19,642 bases of DNA from Pullilachnospira_A gallistercoris (GCA_018712125.1 DVHM01000141.1:1-19642); one strand, 5' to 3'. Positions 7,473 through 15,771 are shown, counted from the stretch's first letter. Numbers and translations are program-made. The notes: generated from the letters alone by a model not told the origin.

Positions 7473-8090
7473 GCAGATGTTGGAAAGACAGCAACGGTCG
7501 CAGTGGGGAGCGGTTCTGGCAGTGCAGACGTCCCGCCCGTGCATGACCAGGCGATGGCAGAAGTCGTTGCCCTCCTCCGGGGGGATAATCTTCCAGAGAG
7601 CCATCTCCACCTTCTTGGGTTCCTTGATGCCATCCACCAGACCGATGCGGTTGCACAGGCGGATGCAGTGGGTGTCCGTCACGATGGCGGGTTTGCCGAA
7701 GACATCCCCCATGATCAGGTTGGCGCTCTTGCGGCCCACGCCGGGAAGGGCCAGCAGCTCATCAAAATCATCCGGCACTTTCCCGTCGTATTTATCCCGC
7801 AGTATCCGCATGCAGGCGCTGATATCCCTGGCCTTGCTCTTTCCGAGACCGCAGGGGTGGACGATGGCTTCGATGTCCTCCGGCTCGGCGTCGGCCAGGG
7901 CGTTTACGTCCGGGTATTTTTCGTACAGTTTCTCCACCACCACATTGACCCGGGCGTCCGTACACTGGGCCGCCAGGCGGACGCTGACCAGAAGTTTCCA
8001 GGCCTGGTCATAGTCCAGTGTGCACTCGGCGATGGGGTATGTCTCTTTTAGGCGCCGGATCACTTCCAGCGCCAGTTCTTTCTTTCTCAT
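7458..8090 (-). CDS. nth: Endonuclease III (DNA glycosylase/AP lyase)
   Basis: 210 residues from the ATG at 8090, preceded by TTGGAG with 7 nt spacing; a start at 8129 would add 13 residues without a site. The size equals E. coli Nth (211). The helix-hairpin-helix motif LPGVGRKSANLIMG carries the catalytic lysine, and VTDTHCIRL carries the catalytic aspartate. The C-terminus has four cysteines for a [4Fe-4S] cluster, but the spacing is C-x7-C-x2-C-x5-C, one residue longer in the first gap than the classical C-x6-C-x2-C-x5-C of E. coli. The enzyme removes oxidised pyrimidines from DNA and cleaves the strand in base excision repair. Single gene with its own promoter; it is convergent with the TtcA-like gene. 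Confidence 0.95.
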   Translation of the reverse strand: MRKKELALEVIRRLKETYPIAECTLDYDQAWKLLVSVRLAAQCTDARVNVVVEKLYEKYPDVNALADAEPEDIEAIVHPCGLGKSKARDISACMRILRDKYDGKVPDDFDELLALPGVGRKSANLIMGDVFGKPAIVTDTHCIRLCNRIGLVDGIKEPKKVEMALWKIIPPEEGNDFCHRLVMHGRDVCTARTAPHCDRCCLSNICKKRI

Positions 8091-8153
8091 AGGTATGCTC
8101 CAATCTGTTTTTCTACCCTCCCCGGACAAAGGGAGAGTGTGGTTGTTGCAGCC

Positions 8154-8182
8154 ATTATATCACAATTTTTTCGGTTTGTCCC
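8154..8182 (-). promoter_or_regulatory. Promoter of nth
   Basis: Read on the minus strand: GGGACA (plus-strand 8177-8182), a 17-bp spacer, then a perfect TATAAT (plus-strand 8154-8159), about 65 nt before the nth start codon. The -35 matches TTGACA at 4 of 6 bases. Confidence 0.65.
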
Positions 8183-8415
8183 TTCTGCCGCAACAGGAAT
8201 CATTGATAAGAAAAGGGAATTTTTGATATCGGCAAGAAGGCTTCTTCGCGAAAGCGGGCTGAAAGAGGAGACAAAGGAGCGCATCCGCAGACAGATGATC
8301 TGCAGATAACCGGCGGCTGGGCGGCGGCGGTCGGAAATATGGGGAAACGCGGAAGACAAATATGTGGCAAATATACGGCAAACGAAAGAAAGGGATAGGA
8401 TTTTCCGGCTTGTTG
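8183..8415. other. Intergenic stretch between nth and the SNF transporter
   Basis: No gene is convincing here. I see small palindromes (AAGAAG-G-CTTCTT near 8232, CAGATGATCTG near 8292) and a possible 28-codon TTG-started frame at 8223-8309 rich in Arg/Glu without a proper ribosome site. The region separates two divergent promoters and is otherwise unexplained. Confidence 0.4.
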
Positions 8416-8424
8416 TGCTATACT
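8416..8424 (+). promoter_or_regulatory. Extended -10 promoter of the SNF transporter
   Basis: TGC directly followed by TATACT gives the extended -10 form TGnTATACT, about 38 nt before the start codon. The -35 region is poor, which is common for extended -10 promoters. Confidence 0.55.
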
Positions 8425-8462
8425 GGATGGCACTGACAAAAAGAAGTAAAGAGGAATGAGCT

Positions 8463-9869
8463 ATGGAAAATGGAAAGAAGAGAAATTCTTTTACGGGCTC
8501 TCTCGGATTTGTCCTGGCCGCAGCGGGAAGCGCTGTGGGCCTGGGAAATATTTGGAGATTCCCCTATCTGGCAGCCAAGGACGGCGGCGGCCTGTTTCTG
8601 GTCATCTATATTATTCTGGCGCTGACTTTCGGTTTTACGCTCCTGACCACGGAGATCGCCATCGGGCGAAAAACCCGGCAGAGTCCGCTGACTGCCTACG
8701 CGAAGATCAGGAAAAGCTGGGGAAAGCTGGGCATCGTGGCATGTCTGGTGCCGGTTATCATCATGCCGTACTACTGTGTGATCGGCGGATGGGTGCTCAA
8801 ATATTTTGTGGCGTTTTTGACCGGAGACGGCAGCAATGCCGCCGCGGACGGATATTTTAACGGATTTATCAGCGGGGAGACAGCGCCTCTGGTGTTCACG
8901 ATCATCTATCTGGCGCTGACGGCCTATGTGGTGTTCCGCGGCGTGGAGAAGGGGATCGAGTCCTTCTCGAAGATCGTGATGCCGCTGCTGCTCCTTCTGA
9001 TCGTGGCCATCGCGGTATTCTCCGTTACCATTCACTATACCGATGAGGGCGGCGTGACCAGGACTGGTCTGGACGGACTTCTGATCTACCTGATCCCCAA
9101 TTTCGACGGTATCACGCTGCAACGCTTTTTCTCGGTTCTGGTGGATGCCATGGGGCAGCTCTTTTTCAGTCTGAGCGTAGCCATGGGTATTATGATCGCC
9201 TACGGCTCCTATGTGCCCGACGACGCCAGTCTGACAAAGTCCATCAATCAGATCGAGATCTTTGACACGGTGGTGGCGTTTCTGGCGGGCGTGATGATCA
9301 TCCCGGCAGTGTACACTTTTATGGGGACGGAGGGGATGGAAGCCTCCGGTCCCAGCCTGATGTTTGTGTCCCTGCCCAAGGTCTTTTCCGCTATGGGAGG
9401 CATTGGAAATCTGGTCGGCTGCCTGTTCTTTGCCATGGTGCTCTTCGCGGCGCTGACAAGTTCCGTGTCCATCATGGAGGCGGTGGTATCCAGCCTGATG
9501 GATCAGTTCCATATTTCCAGAAAGAAGGCGGCGACCATCGAGACGGTCATTGCCCTGGTGGGAGCGGTGTTTGTCTGCCTGGGTTACAATGTGCTGTACT
9601 TCAACATCACGCTGCCAAACGGATCTGCAGCGCAGCTTCTGGATGTGATGGACTACCTCAGCAACAATATCCTGATGCCTGTTGTGGCCATCGGAACCTG
9701 TGTCCTGATCGGCTGGGTTGTTCAGCCCAAGACGGTCATTGACGAGGTGGAGAAGACCGGAAAACCCATGGGGAGAAAAGGACTGTATATTGTCATGGTA
9801 AAATTTGTCGCGCCGCTTTTGCTGGTGGTTCTGCTCCTGCAGTCATTGGGGCTTCTGTCGTTTCTCTGA
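8463..9869 (+). CDS. Sodium-dependent transporter, SNF/NSS family
   Basis: 468 residues; GAGGA stands 8 nt before the ATG. The family signature near the N-terminus, GSAVGLGNIWRFPYL (22-36), forms the unwound first helix that binds sodium and substrate in LeuT-fold proteins. About eleven to twelve hydrophobic helices follow, including SLSVAMGIMIAYGSY (the unwound helix 6 region) and FAALTSSVSIMEAVVSSL (helix 8 sodium site). Length is usual for the short bacterial NSS members such as MhsT and Tyt1, which import hydrophobic or aromatic amino acids with sodium; the actual substrate is not readable. It has its own promoter and terminator, so it is probably monocistronic. Confidence 0.93.
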   Translation: MENGKKRNSFTGSLGFVLAAAGSAVGLGNIWRFPYLAAKDGGGLFLVIYIILALTFGFTLLTTEIAIGRKTRQSPLTAYAKIRKSWGKLGIVACLVPVIIMPYYCVIGGWVLKYFVAFLTGDGSNAAADGYFNGFISGETAPLVFTIIYLALTAYVVFRGVEKGIESFSKIVMPLLLLLIVAIAVFSVTIHYTDEGGVTRTGLDGLLIYLIPNFDGITLQRFFSVLVDAMGQLFFSLSVAMGIMIAYGSYVPDDASLTKSINQIEIFDTVVAFLAGVMIIPAVYTFMGTEGMEASGPSLMFVSLPKVFSAMGGIGNLVGCLFFAMVLFAALTSSVSIMEAVVSSLMDQFHISRKKAATIETVIALVGAVFVCLGYNVLYFNITLPNGSAAQLLDVMDYLSNNILMPVVAIGTCVLIGWVVQPKTVIDEVEKTGKPMGRKGLYIVMVKFVAPLLLVVLLLQSLGLLSFL

Positions 9870-9917
9870 GTTCTTTGGCTGAAACGGCATCCGGGAACAG
9901 ATCTTGACAAAATCGGG

Positions 9918-9967
9918 ACAGGCTGTCCGCTCAACAGTAGAGCAGGGCAGCCTGTTCTTCTTTTTTT
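9918..9967 (+). terminator. Terminator of the SNF transporter, inside the 3' end of the AraC gene
   Basis: ACAGGCTG (9918-9925) pairs perfectly with CAGCCTGT (9948-9955). A nested GCTC/GAGC pair (9929-9932 with 9940-9943) supports the loop, and TCTTCTTTTTTT follows at 9956-9967. From 9931 onward the hairpin and T-tract are also coding sequence for the C-terminus of the convergent regulator gene, where the T-tract encodes its Lys/Glu-rich tail. Confidence 0.8.
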
Positions 9968-11034
9968 AACTTTCGAAACTGATGGGGCGTAATGCCATAG
10001 TGTTTTTTGAAGGTGCGGATGAACTGGGTGGTGTCCTGATATCCCACCTGTTCACAGATCCAGGAAACCTTGCGGTCAGTGCCTGTCAGAAGTTCTACAG
10101 CCCGGTCCATCCGAATGCGCTGCAGGATTGAGGAGAACGTGTGCCCGGTTTGACTTTTGATCAGAGCGCTTAAGTAGGAGGGGCTTAAAAAGAAATGTTC
10201 CGCTGTGCCGGTTAACGTGGCAGTGGAAAAATTCCGGCGCAGATACGCCTCCACAGCGCTGATCCGGTCGCTCTGGGCGTTGTCTCCGGCAAAGAATTCG
10301 ATTGCCTCTCCGTAGTTCTGTACAATGTAGGCGAAAAAGGTGGTGAGCAGTCCCTCCAGCACCTGGTGCCAGCAGGATTTTTTCTGCGTCTGCTGTTCTG
10401 TCATATGGCGGATCAGGTCCGGGAGAAAAGGATCGCCGCCGCAGTGGAAAGTCAGACAGTTGTGATAGTGTCTGGCGTAGAGAACGTCGGAGATGTAGGA
10501 GGACAGCGGTGTGCCGCCCTGCATCAGGGAGGAGAATACGCTCTCAAAGGCACTCCGACGGATTTTGACGGTAAAGGTGCGGCTGTCGGGGGCTGCCAGC
10601 AGGTGGTGCTGCACGTTGGGGGGAACGACGGCGACATCTCCCGGACGCATGAGAAAGGACTGCCCCTCCACTGTATGGCGGCAGCTTCCCTCCAGCGTGC
10701 AGGCGACTTCGAAGAAATCGTGCCGGTGGGCGGGAATGTCGATGTAGCGGGGAAGGGATTCGATCTCAGCGTTGGCATCCTTTGCGATGAAAAATTTCTC
10801 CAGCAGCGTACTGGCGTAGTCGGATCGGAGCAGGGAGAGCAGATCCTCCTTGTGCCGTTTTGCGTCCAGGCGGATGAGTCGGGAAAAGTCCGTGGGATTC
10901 TCCTGTCCCATCAGAAAGGACAGATCCACATAGCTGAGGTAGGCACCGTATTTCTCATAATAGGCGAGTCCGATCTGTTCCTCCCGCTCCAGCTCGATAT
11001 TTTTGACCAGTTGTTTCTTTCGCTTTTCCGCCAC
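9931..11034 (-). CDS. AraC-family transcriptional regulator with cupin sensor domain
   Basis: 367 residues from a GTG start; AAAGGGG lies 8 nt upstream. Residues about 95-150 form a cupin (AHRHDFFEV, EGQSFLMRPGDVAVVPPN, QHHLLA), the usual sugar-sensing fold of AraC proteins. The C-terminal ~100 residues hold two helix-turn-helix units (LSPSYLSALIKSQTGHTF, and the block with ICEQVGYQDTTQFIRTFKKHYG) ending in GITPHQFRK, the classical AraC signature. A poorly conserved helical N-terminus of about 90 residues precedes the cupin. The gene is divergent from the GPH symporter, GH20 and esterase genes, with a 155-bp AT-rich shared control region, so it very probably activates them in response to their sugar. 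Its last ~12 codons overlap the opposite terminator. Confidence 0.92.
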   Translation of the reverse strand: MAEKRKKQLVKNIELEREEQIGLAYYEKYGAYLSYVDLSFLMGQENPTDFSRLIRLDAKRHKEDLLSLLRSDYASTLLEKFFIAKDANAEIESLPRYIDIPAHRHDFFEVACTLEGSCRHTVEGQSFLMRPGDVAVVPPNVQHHLLAAPDSRTFTVKIRRSAFESVFSSLMQGGTPLSSYISDVLYARHYHNCLTFHCGGDPFLPDLIRHMTEQQTQKKSCWHQVLEGLLTTFFAYIVQNYGEAIEFFAGDNAQSDRISAVEAYLRRNFSTATLTGTAEHFFLSPSYLSALIKSQTGHTFSSILQRIRMDRAVELLTGTDRKVSWICEQVGYQDTTQFIRTFKKHYGITPHQFRKLKKEEQAALLYC

Positions 11035-11076
11035 AGAGCTGTCCCCTTTCTATCATTTTTTCATGGCATCGGTGTC

Positions 11077-11085
11077 ATTTTACCA
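11077..11085 (-). promoter_or_regulatory. Extended -10 promoter of the AraC regulator gene
   Basis: On the minus strand, TGG followed by TAAAAT gives an extended -10 about 45 nt before the GTG start. No good -35 is seen; the upstream side is A/T tracts, possibly an UP-like element. Confidence 0.4.
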
Positions 11086-11146
11086 CAAAATCAAAAAAAG
11101 TACCGATTATTTAACAAAAAATATGCAATTTATTTTTTCTGTGACA

Positions 11147-11155
11147 TGTTATGAT
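11147..11155 (+). promoter_or_regulatory. Extended -10 promoter of the GPH symporter/GH20 operon
   Basis: TGT followed by TATGAT (11150-11155) lies 35 nt before the symporter ATG. The position where a -35 box should be (about 11127) is AT-rich and matches TTGACA badly, as expected for a promoter that needs an activator. The AT-rich region 11085-11140 is the likely place for AraC protein binding, though I could not define paired operator repeats with confidence. Confidence 0.5.
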
Positions 11156-11189
11156 GAGGAAAATGTTAGCATAAGGAGGAGGAACACAA

Positions 11190-12563
11190 ATGAGCACAGA
11201 GGAGTACAGAGCTTCGCTGAAAGAAAAGATTCCCTACGGAATGTATTTTTTCGGACAGGGAATGATTTATACGCTGGTATCCCAGTATCTTATGATGTAT
11301 TACACGGATTACGCATATCTGCCTACGCTGGTCATATCGGTTATCATGTTCGGGGGAAAAATCTGGGACGGTATCAATGACACCCTGTTCGGGCTGATTA
11401 TGGATAAGGTGCGATTCAAGAGCGGGAAACGGTTTCTGCCGTGGCTGAAAGTGGCGGTGGTGTCGATTCCGATTTCCACGGTGTTTCTGTTTTCCATCGA
11501 GGGCGTGGAGAATATGGGACTCCGGATCGCGGCGGCGATTCTGACCTATGTGATCTGGGATCTGTGTTACACGGTCTCGGACGCGCCGGCCTATGCGCTT
11601 CCCACAGTTATGACCAATAGCGTCAAGGATCGTTCTACCTTTATGACCTTTGCAGGGATCGGAGGTGCGGTGGCTATGGCACTCTCGGCGATCATCATAC
11701 CGGTGCTTTTTGACTCCGCGGGATTTTTTGCCGCCGGAATTGTGGCGGCGGTGCTCTGCTTCATTTTTATGAGTTTTGTGCTGGTTTTCTGCAAGGAACG
11801 TTTTTATGTAAAGACTTCTGAGAAACACGAGGAACCCACTTTGCGGGAAACCCTGCTCTATCTGAAGGGAAATCGCTATCTTCTGTATTTTTACGGATAT
11901 CGGCTGATCTCCGGCATTGTTTCGGTCTCCATGCTTTCCTATATGGCGAAATACTGCCTGGGAGATGTGACGGCGGTGTCCATGATTGCCATTTATTCCA
12001 TGCCGATGATTCTGGCGGTGTATCTGGCTTCGCCGTTTCTTCTGAAAAAATTTGACAAAATTGTCCTTTATCGCGTGTGCACGATTTTGTCGGCGGTAGT
12101 GTACTTCCTTACCTTCCTGATCGGATATGAGAATAAGACGGTGGTTATTTTTGCTATGGCGGTCATCGCTGCTCTGGCAATTCTTCCCTCCATCGTGATG
12201 GGAGCGCTGCCTCAGGACTGCATCGAATACGGCACGTTCAAAACCGGTGTGCGCAAGGAGGGAATTACCTTCGCACTGCAGAGTTTTATCTCGAAGATCA
12301 TCTCCGCTTTCGCGACGGCAAACGCTTCTCTGATCCTGTTTTTCCTGGACTATGACGCGAAGGCGGATGTACAGCCGGCCTCCACGGTGGACGCGATCTG
12401 GGGGTGTTCTCTGCTGATTCCCATGGCGGGAATGCTGTTGGGGCTGTTCTGTCTGTTCGCTTACAAACTTCGCGATCGGGATGTGCAGTTGATGTGTGAC
12501 GCCAACGAGGGTAAAATTACCAGAGAGGAGGCTCTGGAACGGATGTCCAGAGAGTACCGCTGA
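11190..12563 (+). CDS. GPH-family sugar:cation symporter (MFS)
   Basis: 457 residues with about twelve membrane helices; AAGGAGGAGG stands just upstream of the ATG. The N-terminal third contains the glycoside-pentoside-hexuronide signature: KIWDGIND (57-64) followed by MDKVRFKSGKRFLPWL, matching the D-A-x-x-D-P and G-x-x-R-P/F-x-W pattern of MelB-like carriers. A second conserved block, GALPQDCIEYGTFKTGVR, is typical for the start of helix 10-11 in this family. These proteins import glycosides with sodium or protons. The stop overlaps the GH20 start in TGATG, so transporter and enzyme are made together; the imported sugar is therefore likely to be a beta-linked N-acetylhexosaminide. This is an inference from the neighbour, not from the carrier itself. 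Confidence 0.92.
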   Translation: MSTEEYRASLKEKIPYGMYFFGQGMIYTLVSQYLMMYYTDYAYLPTLVISVIMFGGKIWDGINDTLFGLIMDKVRFKSGKRFLPWLKVAVVSIPISTVFLFSIEGVENMGLRIAAAILTYVIWDLCYTVSDAPAYALPTVMTNSVKDRSTFMTFAGIGGAVAMALSAIIIPVLFDSAGFFAAGIVAAVLCFIFMSFVLVFCKERFYVKTSEKHEEPTLRETLLYLKGNRYLLYFYGYRLISGIVSVSMLSYMAKYCLGDVTAVSMIAIYSMPMILAVYLASPFLLKKFDKIVLYRVCTILSAVVYFLTFLIGYENKTVVIFAMAVIAALAILPSIVMGALPQDCIEYGTFKTGVRKEGITFALQSFISKIISAFATANASLILFFLDYDAKADVQPASTVDAIWGCSLLIPMAGMLLGLFCLFAYKLRDRDVQLMCDANEGKITREEALERMSREYR

Positions 12564-14425
12564 TGGGCGGCGGATTGTTTTTCCCTCTGCGGCTGTATTT
12601 GCCAGAGGTGATGGAAATTTCTGCGAAGGCGGTAAAGGATGTCTGTCCGGGGGCCTTTACGGTGCTGACAGACAGCAGAGTGCAGAAGGCGTCCTGTTTG
12701 GCGGAACATCGGGCGGCGGTTGGAGCGGAGGAGACGGGAAGCCAGATTTTCTTTTCCTATGACGGGAAACAGCCGCCTGAGGGATATGAAGTCCGCATTG
12801 AGAAACGTCGGGTGGAGATCTCTTACAGCAAGTCGTCGGGAGCATTCTATGCTCTGGTGGCGCTGTGGCAGATGTACGCGGGAGAGGAGAGGCTGGCTCC
12901 CGGCGTGTTCACTGAGGCGCCGGCTTTTTGCGACCGCGGGTTTATGCTGGATGTCAGCAGAGGAAAGACGCCCCTGCCGGAAACGCTGGAACATCTGGTT
13001 AATCTTCTGGCCCGGATGCGGTATAATCAGTTTCAGCTTTATATGGAGGGATTTTCCTTTGCCTATCCCTCCTTCCCCGGATTGTGGAAGGAGGAGAGTT
13101 CCCTGTCGCCGGAGGAAATCCGGCATCTGGATGTCTTTTGCCGTGAACGGTTCATCGAACTGGTGCCAAACCAGAACGCTCTTGGTCATATGGCGCCCTG
13201 GCTGGCCCGGGAGGAGTACGCTTCTCTGGCGGAGTGCGAGGAGGGATTTTCCTATGGGGGATTTACGCTGCCCGCCACAACGCTGGACCCGGAGGACGAG
13301 CGGAGCCTGACGCTGGTTATGCAGATGGCCGACGATCTGCTCTCCAATGTCTCCTCAAAGCGTATACATATGGGGCTGGACGAACCCTTTGAACTTGGGT
13401 TTGGCAAGAGCAGGGGGAAGGCGCTGGGGCCGGTATTCTGCCGCTATGTGTCCCGGCTCCACGGAGAACTGGCAGCCAGAGGAAGACAGATGATGATGTG
13501 GTCGGACGCCCTGCATCGTTTCGGCGCTACGGAGCTGGATTTGCCGGAGGACATCCTGTTTCTGGAGTGGGGATACGAGAAGGAACATCCCTTTGAAGAG
13601 CGATGCGGCCGGCTGAAAGAGGCCGGAAAACGTTTTTATGTGTGTCCGGGAACTTCTTCCTGGAATACATTTACCGGGATGACAGACAATATGCTTCTTA
13701 ATATAGACCATGCAATTTCTGCTGCAAAATCTTTTGGCGCGGAGGGCGTTCTGCTGACGGATTGGGGGGACGGCAATCATATGCAGCAGCTCCCCTTCAG
13801 CTACGGCCCTGTAGTCTACTGCGGAATCCGTGCCTGGAATCCCGATGAGGAAATATCGCGGGAGAAGTTGGGACATCTGCTGGATGCCTATATTTTTATG
13901 GACCGGGCGGGAAAGATGGGAGAGATTGTCCTGGCGGCTGGAGATTACTGGAAGATGGAGGAACTGGCGATGCCGTGCCATACGCTGGCTCACACGGTTT
14001 TTGCCGGCGGGATCCGGGACGATGTCTCCTATGAGCAAAATCTGGGGCTGACAAAAAGGATTCTGGAGATCCTCTGCCTGCCGCAGGTGGCCGCAGCTTA
14101 TCCTATGGAAGATCTGAGCCTGCAGCCGGAGAGCGCGCTGGGGGCGGCGGACTTTCTGGAGGATCTGCGGGAACGCCTGGCGGAGACGGATCTCTGGTGT
14201 GCCGACGGGGCTCTGACGCGCAGGGAACTGGAAAACGGCATTGCCATGGCGGAATTTTTCTGCAGATACCGGGCTTCGCTGGCAAGGCAGCGGGCGGAGG
14301 CCGGAGACAGAGAGCGGTCGGAAGAGCTGGAAGGAATCGTGGAGGAATATCAGCGGCTGTGGAAAATCCGAAACAAGGAGGGTGGCCTGCGGACGGGGAC
14401 AGAGATGCTTCGGCGTTTCGAGTAA
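12563..14425 (+). CDS. Beta-N-acetylhexosaminidase, glycoside hydrolase family 20
   Basis: 620 residues starting in the stop of the symporter gene (TGATG). An N-terminal alpha/beta domain (about 1-110, with VEISYSKSSGAFYALVALWQM, the usual GH20b end) precedes the TIM barrel. The barrel shows RGFMLDVSRGKTP, the strand RYNQFQLYMEG, VPNQNALGHM, and the catalytic pair Asp273-Glu274 in IHMGLDEP. The Asp assists the substrate acetamido group and the Glu is the general acid in the family mechanism. LDE replaces the more common GDE, as in GcnA-like enzymes. Later blocks MWSDALHRF, FLEWGYEKE and LLTDWGDGNHMQQ give the substrate-pocket tryptophans. No signal peptide, so it acts in the cytoplasm on imported oligosaccharides. 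A helical C-terminal region of ~170 residues completes it. GlcNAc versus GalNAc preference is unknown. Confidence 0.9.
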   Translation: MGGGLFFPLRLYLPEVMEISAKAVKDVCPGAFTVLTDSRVQKASCLAEHRAAVGAEETGSQIFFSYDGKQPPEGYEVRIEKRRVEISYSKSSGAFYALVALWQMYAGEERLAPGVFTEAPAFCDRGFMLDVSRGKTPLPETLEHLVNLLARMRYNQFQLYMEGFSFAYPSFPGLWKEESSLSPEEIRHLDVFCRERFIELVPNQNALGHMAPWLAREEYASLAECEEGFSYGGFTLPATTLDPEDERSLTLVMQMADDLLSNVSSKRIHMGLDEPFELGFGKSRGKALGPVFCRYVSRLHGELAARGRQMMMWSDALHRFGATELDLPEDILFLEWGYEKEHPFEERCGRLKEAGKRFYVCPGTSSWNTFTGMTDNMLLNIDHAISAAKSFGAEGVLLTDWGDGNHMQQLPFSYGPVVYCGIRAWNPDEEISREKLGHLLDAYIFMDRAGKMGEIVLAAGDYWKMEELAMPCHTLAHTVFAGGIRDDVSYEQNLGLTKRILEILCLPQVAAAYPMEDLSLQPESALGAADFLEDLRERLAETDLWCADGALTRRELENGIAMAEFFCRYRASLARQRAEAGDRERSEELEGIVEEYQRLWKIRNKEGGLRTGTEMLRRFE

Positions 14426-14518
14426 TGTCCCTCAGATGTGTGTCTTCGGACAGAGACGGCGGTAAGCAGAGCGGTGCCCGGTGTGGCAGGATAAAGAAAA
14501 AGAGATGGAGGCGACGAG

Positions 14519-15592
14519 ATGAGTGTGGGGATGACAGTTTTGTGTATCATATTGGCGGTTGTTGTGGCTGCAGCGTTGGGGATTTTACTGTATCTGATCT
14601 GTTCTCCCATGCCGGTGGTAAAGTTGCTGCGCCGGCAGGAGGACGGGGAGATCAAGCGGGCGCCGGAGTATGAGAAGGCCCGGGGAAAGGTAAGAATCCG
14701 AAAGGATCTGACTTACCCATCCCGGTACGGGCAGAACACCTACGATCTCTATCTGCCCAAGGAAACGCCTGAGAGAAGGGACACGTCGGGAAAAGCGGCG
14801 GGAGTGCCCCTGATTCTCTGGGTACACGGCGGGGCTTTTGTGGCCGGAGACAAAAGTGGTATAGAAACCTGGGGTGTGATGCTGGCATCGGAGGGATACG
14901 CGGTGGCCTCCATCAACTATGGCTGGGCGCCGGAATACACCTATCCCGCCCAGGTACGGCAGGTGGGCGAGGCCCTGGCCGCGGCGGGGGCTCTCTGTGG
15001 TGAGACAGATGTTTCGGATGATGGCGCGATGACGGGAAACGCTGTCCTGCCGGCGGGGATTTCCATTGACAGGAAGCGGGTCATTCTGGCCGGGGATTCC
15101 GCCGGAGCTTACCTCGCGGTGCAGTATGCCATGGCCCAGACAAATCCCACACTGGCCGAAAGGCTTGGCATTACCCCCCTTCCGGAGGAAGAAAAGCCGA
15201 AGGGTGCGCTTCTGTACTGCGGGCCCTACGACATCCGCCAGGCCCTGGAGATTGAGAATAAGATGCTGCGTTTTCTGATTCTTAGGATCGGCTGGAGCTT
15301 TCTGGGAAAGAAGAACTGGAGAAAGAGTCCGCTGATCGACACCGTTACCCCCATGGCCTATGTGACGAAGGAGAGTGTGCCCTGTTACATAACCGATGGG
15401 AACAGCTTCTCCTTCGAGGGGCATGGCCGGGCATTGGGGGAGGCTCTTCGCGCGAAGGGCGTCCCGGTAAAGGAACGCTATTTTGACCGGGACGCGGGGG
15501 AGGTCAGCCACGAGTATCAGGTGGATCTGACCACGGAAAACGGGCAGCTCTGTTTTGGGGACACGCTGGAATTCCTGGAGCAGGTTCTTTAA
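14519..15592 (+). CDS. Membrane-anchored alpha/beta hydrolase (esterase/lipase family)
   Basis: 357 residues; GGAGG lies 7 nt before the ATG. One N-terminal membrane helix (about 5-28) is followed by a basic linker and then the esterase fold: TYDLYLPKE strand, oxyanion motif HGGA (103-106), nucleophile elbow GDSAG (Ser194), probable acid Asp293 in ITDGNSFSFEGHG and probable base His331 in VSHEYQ. This is the hormone-sensitive lipase/carboxylesterase-like layout, unlike the soluble hydrolase at the left of the window. Topology is uncertain: after the short N-terminus and a basic segment the catalytic domain could face either side. It follows the GH20 gene by 93 bp without terminator and is likely in the same operon, where deacylation of sugars would fit. 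Substrate unknown. Confidence 0.82.
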   Translation: MSVGMTVLCIILAVVVAAALGILLYLICSPMPVVKLLRRQEDGEIKRAPEYEKARGKVRIRKDLTYPSRYGQNTYDLYLPKETPERRDTSGKAAGVPLILWVHGGAFVAGDKSGIETWGVMLASEGYAVASINYGWAPEYTYPAQVRQVGEALAAAGALCGETDVSDDGAMTGNAVLPAGISIDRKRVILAGDSAGAYLAVQYAMAQTNPTLAERLGITPLPEEEKPKGALLYCGPYDIRQALEIENKMLRFLILRIGWSFLGKKNWRKSPLIDTVTPMAYVTKESVPCYITDGNSFSFEGHGRALGEALRAKGVPVKERYFDRDAGEVSHEYQVDLTTENGQLCFGDTLEFLEQVL

Positions 15593-15596
15593 AAAG

Positions 15597-15622
15597 CGGT
15601 CGGGAAATTCCCGGCCGTTTTC
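15597..15622 (+). terminator. Terminator of the glycan utilisation operon
   Basis: CGGTCGGGAA (15597-15606) pairs with TTCCCGGCCG (15608-15617) with a single G-U, giving a stable stem with the central A/T bases as loop, followed by TTTTC. It starts 5 nt after the stop codon of the esterase-like gene. Confidence 0.8.
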
Positions 15623-15633
15623 TGAAAAATGCA

Positions 15634-15662
15634 TTTTCCTGTCCGATTACCTGTGTTATAAT
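15634..15662 (+). promoter_or_regulatory. Promoter of the YitT-family gene
   Basis: A perfect TATAAT at 15657-15662 is preceded by TGT, an extended -10. The -35 candidate TTTTCC at 15634-15639 is 17 bp upstream and matches 3 of 6 bases. The resulting leader of about 100 nt contains a 7-bp hairpin CCGGCAG (15688-15694) with CTGCCGG (15715-15721); no known riboswitch is recognised. Confidence 0.6.
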
Positions 15663-15771
15663 AAGCACAGATCATCGGCCGCCGGGGCCGGCAGCGGGTT
15701 CGACGACTGTGGAACTGCCGGTTTCGCGCCGGAAAGACCTGCCCGATCTGCTGGGGGAAATGGGGGAAGTT

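Noticed and set aside
8223..8309. Possible 28-codon TTG-started peptide, Arg/Glu-rich
   Set aside because: Weak start, no clear ribosome site, and no evidence of a promoter dedicated to it.
8418..9512. Minus-strand open frame of 364 codons opposite the SNF transporter
   Set aside because: His/Gln/Asp-rich translation typical of the reverse of hydrophobic codons; the plus-strand protein is unmistakable.
15663..15771. Leader of the YitT-family gene as a riboswitch
   Set aside because: Only one simple 7-bp hairpin is visible and no known aptamer motif or terminator/antiterminator pair.
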